From: an uncultured Lachnospiraceae bacterium
GTDB lineage: Bacteria; Bacillota; Clostridia; Lachnospirales; Lachnospiraceae
Assembly (NCBI GenBank): GCA_947177515.1
Contig: CAMWUU010000188.1
Location: forward strand, 1-7,186
Direction of reading: 5' to 3'
DNA: 7,186 bases
The position numbers were made by a program, and so were the translations under genes. Positions 1-5,900 of this stretch are shown one piece after another (the stretch's first letter is position 1; each line of letters begins with the position of its first letter). The notes beneath the pieces are model-generated. The model did not search any database, was not told the DNA's origin, and saw only the letters and a program-made list of their open reading frames with translations.

Positions 1-1637
1 TCTTTAAATACCGCCCTTGCAATTCCAAGGCGCTGCCTTTCCCCACCGGAAAAATCCACTCCGGATTCTGAAAAAAGCCTGGTGATGTAAGTATTTTCTT
101 GTTCTTTTAAATTGCGGATCCTTTCTTCCATCTCTACTTTTTTCAGGCAGTCCCACAGGCGGTTTGCATGGTGATTTTCACTTTGCTGCATGGTGATATT
201 TTCATCCACCCGGAATGAAAACAGGGAAAAATCCTGAAATACAGTAGCAATCAGGGAATAATACTGCTTTGCTGGAATTATGTCAATATCGATATCATTT
301 ACATAAATCTTACCGGAATCCGGTCGATAAAATTTACACAACAATTTTATAATTGTTGTTTTTCCGGAACCGTTTACCCCCACTAACATAGCGCGGTCGC
401 CGCAGTCCAGTTCAAAGGAAATATTTTCCAATACTTTTTTTGCTGCGCCAGGATAGGAAAAACTGACATTTTCAAACCGTATCTTTTTGATTTTATCCGG
501 AACCGTCCTCTGCATTGCTGCAGTTTCTCCCAAATCCATTTCCAGTTCTGAACATTGACCTGTTTTTGCCCCCGCATCCCTATCCATTTCCACCTGAAAA
601 TTCTTATTTGTTTCCATCTCTACAATTTTGTTATAATCCCCGCAGGAAAGCAGTTTCTGACTGAAATTTAACATCTCATCCGTCACTTTCGATAATGTTA
701 CCGAAAGCAGAGTGATGGAAGAAAAATATAAAGAAAAATCTGCTATTGAAATACTCCCTTTCAGATAATAACTTGATAAAGCAAGTAAAATGCAGATATT
801 CTGGACAGCTACCGCCAGCCGCTGGAACGCTTCAAACAACTGATAACGGCGAAACGATTTCATCTGGATCGCCAGCATTTTCTCGCGGAAATCGCTGATT
901 TTTCCAAACAGCCAGCTTTGTGCATTATTTACACGAAGTTCTTTTGCAGCCCCCTCACAATAATACTGCAGGAAATCAAGATAGCCCCCAATCTTGTTAT
1001 TTTCTGCTTCTTTAAGGCGCTGATCTGCCTCGCGGCGAAAACGGATCATGGATAATATAACTTTTAATCCAACCGTCCCCCCTACCAGCAGGAAAAATAA
1101 AAAATTCACCCGGACAATAATCCAAATAAGCCCCAAAATTGTAATCGCAGCAGAAAATAAATTTTGCAGGATATCCGTAATGCCAGCAAGACCTGTAATA
1201 TTTCCTGCCATCAGAATTTCCTCTTTATAAACAGCATTTTCAATATTTTTTATCTCCGCGTTCATTGCCGCCCTCCCAATTTCTAATTGAAGTTGGAATT
1301 TTAGCCTGGAAACCCGGATATTTACCTGAAAGGCTAAAATGTTTTTTAAAATATTTGCTGCGGCTAAAATCACAATATAAGCTCCAATCACCGCCAGTAC
1401 TTCCCGGTACTCTTTCTTTCCCGTCAAAAACTCAATAATAAGTTTTGGAAACCATACGCTAATCAGCGGAATAACAGAAGACACAAGAACCAACGGCACC
1501 ATAAACAGGTAATACATTGGCTGATATTTGGCAAACAGGCGAAAAATCCCTAGGATCTTTTTTTTATTCTTATTTCTATGGGCATCATAACTTTTGCCAA
1601 ACAGAAAATCAAAATATTTTTTTCTTTCAGACTTCAT
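1..1637 (-). CDS. ABC exporter half-transporter (membrane domain + ATPase), C-terminus cut off by window edge
   Basis: This is a fused membrane-domain/ATPase exporter subunit with 545 residues visible. The frame stays open to the left edge, so roughly the last 50-60 residues are missing. Hydrophobic stretches near residues 42-60, 80-100, 160-190, 273-291 and 298-318 form the N-terminal membrane domain. The ATPase domain starts near residue 395. Its Walker A is GVNGSGKTT (residues 420-428), its Q-loop glutamine is Q468 in TVFQDF, and its signature is FSGGERQR (529-536). Walker B and the switch histidine lie outside the window, so whether this ATP site is catalytically complete cannot be judged. 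The start at 1637 overlaps the end of the upstream ABC gene by 11 bp and has a good ribosome binding site, which points to co-translation and a heterodimer. The substrate is unknown; a drug, lipid or peptide is possible for this family. Confidence 0.93.
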   Translation of the reverse strand, partial: MKSERKKYFDFLFGKSYDAHRNKNKKKILGIFRLFAKYQPMYYLFMVPLVLVSSVIPLISVWFPKLIIEFLTGKKEYREVLAVIGAYIVILAAANILKNILAFQVNIRVSRLKFQLQLEIGRAAMNAEIKNIENAVYKEEILMAGNITGLAGITDILQNLFSAAITILGLIWIIVRVNFLFFLLVGGTVGLKVILSMIRFRREADQRLKEAENNKIGGYLDFLQYYCEGAAKELRVNNAQSWLFGKISDFREKMLAIQMKSFRRYQLFEAFQRLAVAVQNICILLALSSYYLKGSISIADFSLYFSSITLLSVTLSKVTDEMLNFSQKLLSCGDYNKIVEMETNKNFQVEMDRDAGAKTGQCSELEMDLGETAAMQRTVPDKIKKIRFENVSFSYPGAAKKVLENISFELDCGDRAMLVGVNGSGKTTIIKLLCKFYRPDSGKIYVNDIDIDIIPAKQYYSLIATVFQDFSLFSFRVDENITMQQSENHHANRLWDCLKKVEMEERIRNLKEQENTYITRLFSESGVDFSGGERQRLGIARAVFK

Positions 1638-3426
1638 ATAATCCATCCTCTCTTGTATAATATTTTGCCTGCGTCAAATACAATTCCTGATACATTCCAG
1701 CATCCTCCATTAGTTCCTGATGGGAACCTTCCTGAATCAGCCTTCCCTTATCAAAAACCAAAATTCGGTCGCTGTATTTTGTAGAGGATAATCGGTGGGA
1801 AATCATAATCGTAGTATTCCCCTTCGCAATCTGGCGCATTTTCTGAAAAATTTCGTATTCTGCCAGGGGATCTAGGGAACTTGTTGGTTCATCCAAAACC
1901 AGCAGACCTGTATTTTTACAAAGTGCCCTCGCCATGGCAAGTTTTTGCCCCTCGCCCCCGGAAAGTTCCTCCCCCTGCGCATCCAGGTTCTTATATAGGA
2001 ATGTAGCAAGTCCTTTCGGCAGTCTGGCAATCCGCTCCTTTATTCCCGCCTGTTCTAGTGCCTGTTCCAATGTAAAGGGTTCTTCCTTCCGGTCAAAACA
2101 TAAATTTTCCATTACAGAATAAGCAAAAATATAAAAATCCTGCAAAACAATGCCAATCTGTTTATAATATTCCTTTGAATCCAGCTTGCGGATATTTACG
2201 CCGTTTATTTTTATTTCACCTAAATCCGGTTCATACAGCCTAAAAAGCAGCTTGACCACGGTTGTTTTCCCCGCGCCGTTCAGCCCGACAAAGCTTACCT
2301 TTTCCCCCGGCTCAATATGAAAACTCACATCCTCCAATACCGGATTCCCTCCGGGATACCGAAAACTAACATGCTCAAAGTCAATGGAAAACGGTTTTTG
2401 CTCCCATTCTTTTTCCGAATTTTTACTATTATATACCCTGCTATTATCTGCAATAAAAGTATTATATTCATCCATTAAATTTGCATAGCCACAGGTTGCC
2501 TTAATCTGTGCGATATTATTAAAAAATCCGTTAAGGAGCGATGCAAAAAGAGTGGTTGATGATAAGAGCATCGTATATTCCGCAATTGAAATTTCTCCCC
2601 GAAAAACCATATATGAAAAAAATATCAGCATAAACAGGAGCTGCAATGTTCCAAATAAATATGTAATGCTCTGTATTTTTGTATTTCGCAGACCTAATTT
2701 TTTCTGCTTTTTTATCTGCTCTTCTGCATTGGCAGTATATTTCTTTGCAATCATCTCTTCCCCACCGTAGATCCGGATATCTTTTGCATAAGCATATTCT
2801 GTCATTGTTTTATACAGATAATCACTTTTTCGTTCAAACAGGGTAATATTCTGCCGGTACTGGAATTCTTCCTTTTTCTGGAAAAACGACATGCGAATAG
2901 CGGGGATTGATAAAAGGATAATACATAAAACCAGCCACGGACCAATTCGCGCAAAAATCCAAAAAATACCGATAAACCGGACAATATACGAGAGCAGTTC
3001 CCCGAATGTAGCAATATAAAATGCAGGCATGATTTTCATGGAATTGCGCTTCAAATTTAAAAATGCACCTGTCTGGATATATGGAAAATCCACCTCTAAG
3101 GATTGCTTTGCATACTGGTACTGCACCTGATTCGTCGATTTTCTTGCTTCTACATTCTTTCTCCAGGTAAGCAGTTCCCTTGTCAGTGAAATTCCGGTAT
3201 GTATCAGTACATAAAACATAATAATGGAAAATACCCTGCTTTTTTCCTGCCTGGTAACCAGGGCATCGATAACGGAGCCAATTCCTAAAATATCTATAAT
3301 GGAAATCAAAGCTTCAAATAGATTTTGCCCCATCACGATCAGACAAAATTTCTGATTGCTTTCCCAGGCAGTCTTTAACAACCTCTTTAATACTTTCATT
3401 TTGATTCCAAAAAAATCCTTCCACAT
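1627..3426 (-). CDS. ABC exporter half-transporter (membrane domain + ATPase), complete
   Basis: This is a complete 599-residue exporter half-transporter, the usual size for the family. Hydrophobic stretches at about 26-50, 65-82, 145-180, 255-275 and 284-305 make up the membrane domain. The sequence YAKDIRIYGGEE (213-224) matches the conserved 'KDIR-Y' cytoplasmic region seen in this exporter type. The ATPase domain (about 346-580) has Walker A GLNGAGKTT (381-389), Q-loop Q429, signature LSGGE (488-492), Walker B LLVLDEP with D512 and catalytic E513, and switch histidine H544, so the site looks intact. It is followed, with an 11-bp overlap, by a second half-transporter that is its likely partner. 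The start is uncertain. The ATG at 3426 has only a GGAA close upstream, while an ATG nine codons in (3399) has a GGA 6 nt upstream and also begins a plausible protein of 590 residues. The substrate is unknown. Confidence 0.93.
   Translation of the reverse strand: MWKDFFGIKMKVLKRLLKTAWESNQKFCLIVMGQNLFEALISIIDILGIGSVIDALVTRQEKSRVFSIIMFYVLIHTGISLTRELLTWRKNVEARKSTNQVQYQYAKQSLEVDFPYIQTGAFLNLKRNSMKIMPAFYIATFGELLSYIVRFIGIFWIFARIGPWLVLCIILLSIPAIRMSFFQKKEEFQYRQNITLFERKSDYLYKTMTEYAYAKDIRIYGGEEMIAKKYTANAEEQIKKQKKLGLRNTKIQSITYLFGTLQLLFMLIFFSYMVFRGEISIAEYTMLLSSTTLFASLLNGFFNNIAQIKATCGYANLMDEYNTFIADNSRVYNSKNSEKEWEQKPFSIDFEHVSFRYPGGNPVLEDVSFHIEPGEKVSFVGLNGAGKTTVVKLLFRLYEPDLGEIKINGVNIRKLDSKEYYKQIGIVLQDFYIFAYSVMENLCFDRKEEPFTLEQALEQAGIKERIARLPKGLATFLYKNLDAQGEELSGGEGQKLAMARALCKNTGLLVLDEPTSSLDPLAEYEIFQKMRQIAKGNTTIMISHRLSSTKYSDRILVFDKGRLIQEGSHQELMEDAGMYQELYLTQAKYYTREDGLYEV
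1646..1653 (-). promoter_or_regulatory. Ribosome binding site of the second ABC gene
   Basis: The minus strand reads AGAGAGGA, 8 nt before the ATG at 1637. It lies inside the end of the upstream ABC gene. It supports the 1637 start and therefore the 11-bp overlap of the two genes. Confidence 0.7.
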
Positions 3427-3576
3427 AAAATTCCATATTTTTGTACCTTCATATCAAAAAACGCCATCAAAATTCTGGCTGCCTGTGTTTTACCAGGGTG
3501 TTTTACCAGCGTATCAAAGTTCCAATCCGCGCCTTTTACAACCTGCAAAAGCCCCCCCTGCCATCCTGCCAGTATT
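3427..3576. other. 150-bp gap between regulator gene and ABC pair
   Basis: I see no convincing promoter, no strong terminator and no copy of the ATACTATAA dyad here, so read-through from the regulator gene into the ABC genes is plausible. The gap contains a 13-bp tandem repeat. On the minus strand one frame is open from a stop near 3595 across the gap and ends at a TGA (3400-3398) that overlaps the internal ATG at 3399. It lacks a clear start and recognisable similarity, so I do not call it a gene. Confidence 0.5.
3485..3510. repeat. Two-copy 13-bp tandem repeat
   Basis: GTGTTTTACCAGG (3485-3497) is followed directly by GTGTTTTACCAGC (3498-3510), with 12 of 13 bases identical. It sits between the regulator gene and the first ABC gene. 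Its role is unknown; it could be chance, a small duplication, or a binding site. Confidence 0.75.
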
Positions 3577-4104
3577 TTAACAAAACTTTTCCTTTAAAGA
3601 AGCAATCCATTTTTCGATTGCCTCCACCAGTACAAACTGCTGGCGCAAAACAGCCATGCCTGTTTCTGGTATTTCGGATATTTCTTCTTTTTCCTGTATA
3701 TTTTCCTCCAGGTGAGTTTTTAATGAGGAAATATTTTTTTCAATACTTTCCACACAGGATTTTTGTAGTTCTGCTGGAAGGCTGTCCAGATTCACAACCA
3801 CAGCATTAAAATCCAGAAAAATACGGATGGGTTCCGCCGCAATCGCAAGCATCAGCCTTTCAAATTCTCTTTCACCTGCCTGCGTTAGGGAATAAACCAC
3901 TTTTTCAGGCATTTTTCCTTCCCGTACAATATTCCCCTTTATAAACCCCTTTTCTTCCAACTGGATTGCTTTTTTGTATATGGATGGAGTGCTGATCCTC
4001 ACCCATTTTGATATATTGCGGTAATCTACGAGTTTTTGGATATCGTAGGCTCCCATCGGTCCCTTCTTTAATATTCCTAACACAATCAAGTCAATCGTAG
4101 CCAT
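3577..4104 (-). CDS. PadR-family transcriptional regulator
   Basis: The product is 175 residues, the usual length for a long-form PadR regulator. Residues about 1-80 form a winged helix-turn-helix. It opens with MATIDLIVLGILKKGPMGAYDI, typical of the family, then comes the recognition-helix region STPSIYKKAIQLEEKGFI (39-56), then a wing ending in YSLTQAGE (71-78). Residues about 95-175 are a charged helical dimerisation domain of the Vir_act_alpha_C type. The frame stays open upstream to a GTG at 4200, but the 32 extra residues look nothing like PadR, and a strong GGAGG lies 5 nt before the ATG at 4104, so I chose that start. PadR proteins usually repress efflux or stress genes and are released by the compound exported. 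Here the gene lies between a divergent MATE gene and two ABC genes, and a matching set of dyads lies upstream. Repressor of the locus, including itself, is an inference. Confidence 0.92.
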   Translation of the reverse strand: MATIDLIVLGILKKGPMGAYDIQKLVDYRNISKWVRISTPSIYKKAIQLEEKGFIKGNIVREGKMPEKVVYSLTQAGEREFERLMLAIAAEPIRIFLDFNAVVVNLDSLPAELQKSCVESIEKNISSLKTHLEENIQEKEEISEIPETGMAVLRQQFVLVEAIEKWIASLKEKFC

Positions 4105-4109
4105 ACCTT

Positions 4110-4114
4110 CCTCC
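4110..4114 (-). promoter_or_regulatory. Ribosome binding site deciding the regulator start
   Basis: The minus strand reads GGAGG, 5 nt before the ATG at 4104. The upstream in-frame candidates (GTG at 4200, ATG at 4197 and others) have no well-placed site. Confidence 0.8.
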
Positions 4115-4250
4115 ATGTTTCTCTTATCAACCAACTGCCCTTTAAAAGAATCCATTCCCCCTTCCATAGACAAAATAGATTGATGGAATCTGCCCATCAC
4201 GGATAAATGAATCCGCCCGCTATAAAAAACTTCTGTACACCATCCAATAT

Positions 4251-4269
4251 ATACTGTAATTTATAGTAT
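4251..4269. promoter_or_regulatory. Operator-like dyad A
   Basis: ATACTGTAATTTATAGTAT is a 19-bp dyad around a central T at 4260, with 8 of 9 arm positions complementary. It overlaps the candidate -10 of the regulator promoter. It is the best-formed of four related dyads in this gap and is a probable PadR binding site (inferred). Confidence 0.7.
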
Positions 4270-4291
4270 TTGATTTTTTCAGTTTTGTCAA
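4263..4291 (-). promoter_or_regulatory. Candidate promoter of the PadR-ABC operon
   Basis: On the minus strand a perfect TTGACA (4291-4286) is followed after 17 nt by TACTAT (4268-4263), a 4 of 6 match to TATAAT. Transcription would start near 4256. Dyad A covers the -10 element and the expected start site, a classic position for repression. Confidence 0.6.
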
Positions 4292-4316
4292 GAAAGAAAA
4301 AAATCTTATTTCCCTC

Positions 4317-4345
4317 TTGACAACTGCTATAATTTATAGTAATAT
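4317..4345 (+). promoter_or_regulatory. Candidate promoter of the MATE gene
   Basis: A perfect TTGACA (4317-4322) is followed after 17 nt by TAATAT (4340-4345), a 4 of 6 match to TATAAT. Transcription would start near 4352. An overlapping alternative is the extended -10 TGCTATAAT (4325-4333), which has a perfect TATAAT but no good -35 at the right distance. In either case dyad B lies inside the promoter. Confidence 0.6.
4324..4342. promoter_or_regulatory. Operator-like dyad B, inside the MATE promoter
   Basis: CTGCTATAATTTATAGTAA is centred on the T at 4333, with 7 of 9 arm positions complementary. It shares TAATTTATAGTA with dyad A. It fills the spacer between the -35 and -10 elements, so a bound protein should block RNA polymerase. 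Confidence 0.65.
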
Positions 4346-4360
4346 CCTTTCCGTATCATG

Positions 4361-4379
4361 ATACTATAATTTATATTAC
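4361..4379. promoter_or_regulatory. Operator-like dyad C, in the MATE leader
   Basis: ATACTATAATTTATATTAC is centred on the T at 4370, with 7 of 9 arm positions complementary. It shares CTATAATTTATA with dyad B. It lies just downstream of the expected MATE transcription start. The adjacent GTATCATGATAC (4353-4364) is a perfect 12-bp palindrome overlapping its left end. Confidence 0.55.
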
Positions 4380-4394
4380 TTTAAATTATACTAT
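4376..4394. promoter_or_regulatory. Operator-like dyad D, weakest copy, opposite orientation
   Basis: On the minus strand this reads ATAGTATAATTTAAAGTAA, centred at 4385. It differs from the consensus ATACTATAATTTATAGTAT at three positions. It overlaps dyad C by 4 bp and ends just before the MATE ribosome binding site. In such AT-rich DNA a chance match is possible. Confidence 0.4.
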
Positions 4395-4397
4395 TAA

Positions 4398-4403
4398 AAG
4401 GAG
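4398..4403 (+). promoter_or_regulatory. Ribosome binding site of the MATE gene
   Basis: AAGGAG lies 8 nt before the ATG at 4412, fixing that start. Confidence 0.85.
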
Positions 4404-4411
4404 TATCTAAA

Positions 4412-5758
4412 ATGAATGGACAGAACAACAAAATAGAATTATTAGGGCGCGCACCAATCCCAAAAGCTCTGCTTTCCCTTGGAGTCCCGATTATGATCGG
4501 TATGTTGATTAATGCCCTCTATAATCTGGTGGACGCTTATTTTGTGAGTGGATTGGGCGAGGGTCCGATGGGGGCGGTTTCTGTTGTATTCCCGTTAGGA
4601 CAGGTTATTGTTGGACTGGGGCTGATGTTTGGCGGCGGTGCCGCTTCCTATCTTCCAAGGCTTTTAGGACGGGGGGAGAAAGATAGCGCAAACCGGGTGG
4701 CCAGTACCGTATTGTATACCAGCATTGCAGTCGGCGCGCTTTTTATTACTTTTACCGCCTTCTTTATGGAACCGATTTTAAACCTTCTTGGGGCAACAAA
4801 CAGTATTATGCCCTATGCGCTGACCTATGGGAGAATTTATATTATCTCAAGTATTTTTAACATATTCAATGTGACAATGAACAATATTGTAGCAAGTGAG
4901 GGAGCAGCGAAAACAACCATGTGCGCCCTGTTGCTAGGAGCCTTCCTTAATCTCGGTCTTGATCCGGTTTTTATCCATGGGTTCGGTCTTGGTATTGCGG
5001 GTGCAGCGATTGCCACCGCGATCTCCCAATTCGTTTGTGCCGCTGTTTATCTGTCCTATATCCTTTTGGGAAAAAGCACCTTTACATACCATATAAGGGA
5101 ATTTAAGCCCTCGAAAAAAATCTTTGCAGAAATCTTAAAAATCGGTATCCCGACCCTGACATTCCAGCTCCTTACAAGCCTTTGTGTCACACTGACCAAC
5201 CGCGCTGCAAAGGAGTACGGCGATACTGCCATTGCCGCAATGGGCGCTGTTACAAGAATCACTTCCATGGGGACTTTGGTGGTGTTCGGCTTTCTAAAGG
5301 GATTTCAACCAATCGCAGGGTTTAGCTATGGCGCTAAAAAATATGACCGTCTGCGAAAGGCAATCCAGATTTCCGTTTTATGGTCCACCATCTTTTGTGT
5401 CCTGACCGGTCTATTTTTCAGCTTGTTTTCCACCCAGATTATTTCACAATTTGCAAAAGGAAATACCGAGATGGTTTCCATTGGCTCCAAAGCTCTTTTT
5501 GCAAACGGATTTTCCTTTTTTCTGTTTGGTTTTTATACCGTATATTCTTCCTTATTCCTTGCCCTCGGGAAAGGGGGAAAGGGCTTTTTTCTCGGGGCAT
5601 GCAGGCAGGGATTTTGCTTTGTTCCCATGATATTGCTCTTGCCCAAAATCTGCGGGATTGACGGGATCCTTTACGCCCAGCCAGTTGCAGATGTGCTTTG
5701 TGCTGTTCTAACTGTATTTATGGCATTGCAAGTCCATAGAAAACTTCGGCGTATTTGA
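4412..5758 (+). CDS. MATE-family multidrug/cation efflux transporter
   Basis: The product is a 448-residue integral membrane protein, normal for the family, with about twelve hydrophobic helices in two related halves (roughly 15-220 and 235-440). These proteins expel drugs or other organic cations in exchange for Na+ or H+. Family signs include the N-terminal PIPKALLSLGVPIMIGMLIN (15-34), LGLDPVFIHGFGLGIAGAAI (181-200) at the end of the first half, and GFLKGFQPIAGFSYGAKKYD (293-312) in the second. ALGKGGKGFFLGACRQGF (384-401) resembles the conserved stretch before the last helices. It looks closest to MepA/DinF-like bacterial members, but the subgroup and substrate cannot be fixed by eye. It is transcribed divergently from the PadR gene with operator-like dyads in its promoter, and is followed by a terminator. 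It is therefore probably a single-gene unit repressed by that regulator (inferred). Confidence 0.95.
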   Translation: MNGQNNKIELLGRAPIPKALLSLGVPIMIGMLINALYNLVDAYFVSGLGEGPMGAVSVVFPLGQVIVGLGLMFGGGAASYLPRLLGRGEKDSANRVASTVLYTSIAVGALFITFTAFFMEPILNLLGATNSIMPYALTYGRIYIISSIFNIFNVTMNNIVASEGAAKTTMCALLLGAFLNLGLDPVFIHGFGLGIAGAAIATAISQFVCAAVYLSYILLGKSTFTYHIREFKPSKKIFAEILKIGIPTLTFQLLTSLCVTLTNRAAKEYGDTAIAAMGAVTRITSMGTLVVFGFLKGFQPIAGFSYGAKKYDRLRKAIQISVLWSTIFCVLTGLFFSLFSTQIISQFAKGNTEMVSIGSKALFANGFSFFLFGFYTVYSSLFLALGKGGKGFFLGACRQGFCFVPMILLLPKICGIDGILYAQPVADVLCAVLTVFMALQVHRKLRRI

Positions 5759-5794
5759 AAACAAATTTCGATCCTTTATATATTCGGGGACATA

Positions 5795-5835
5795 AAAAGG
5801 AGGGGCAAATAAAATTTTGCCCCTCCTTTTATTTT
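5795..5835. terminator. Bidirectional hairpin terminator
   Basis: A perfect 15-bp stem (5795-5809 with 5816-5830; arm AAAAGGAGGGGCAAA) closes a 6-nt loop. On the plus strand it is followed by TTTTATTTTCTTT, and on the minus strand by TTTTTATG. It ends the MATE transcript and the convergent purine gene transcript, whose stop is 70 nt away. Confidence 0.95.
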
Positions 5836-5900
5836 CTTTATTGTGCTTTCATCGAACTGTTATTCCCGGTGCTAATAATGATTGTACGGATACATCCCTT

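Larger units (their letters stand above)
4105..4411. other. Divergent control region between PadR and MATE genes
   Basis: This 307-bp gap holds the promoters, four operator-like dyads and both leaders, described separately. It is strongly AT-rich between about 4245 and 4400. The part from 4105 to about 4255 would be a roughly 150-nt untranslated leader of the regulator mRNA, in which I see no clear structure or small gene. Confidence 0.85.

Noticed and set aside
383..577. Minus-strand reading frame of 64 codons inside the left ABC gene
   Set aside because: It lies in a different frame of the ABC gene, which carries Walker A and signature motifs continuously across this stretch.
3456..3479. 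Weak hairpin followed by a T run on the minus strand between PadR and ABC genes, as a terminator
   Set aside because: The stem is only about 4 bp (GCCA with TGGC), too weak to call a terminator compared with the 15-bp one at 5795.
3441..3809. Plus-strand reading frame of 122 codons opposite the PadR gene end and the gap
   Set aside because: It has no ribosome binding site or family likeness, and most of it is the antisense of the clearly coding PadR gene.
4105..4200. N-terminal extension of the PadR protein to the GTG at 4200
   Set aside because: The 32 added residues do not resemble PadR, there is no suitable ribosome binding site, and GGAGG sits 5 nt before the ATG at 4104.
4365..4370. 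Second perfect TATAAT in dyad C as another MATE promoter
   Set aside because: There is no recognisable -35 at 16-18 nt upstream and no TGn extension; the match is explained by the dyad sequence.
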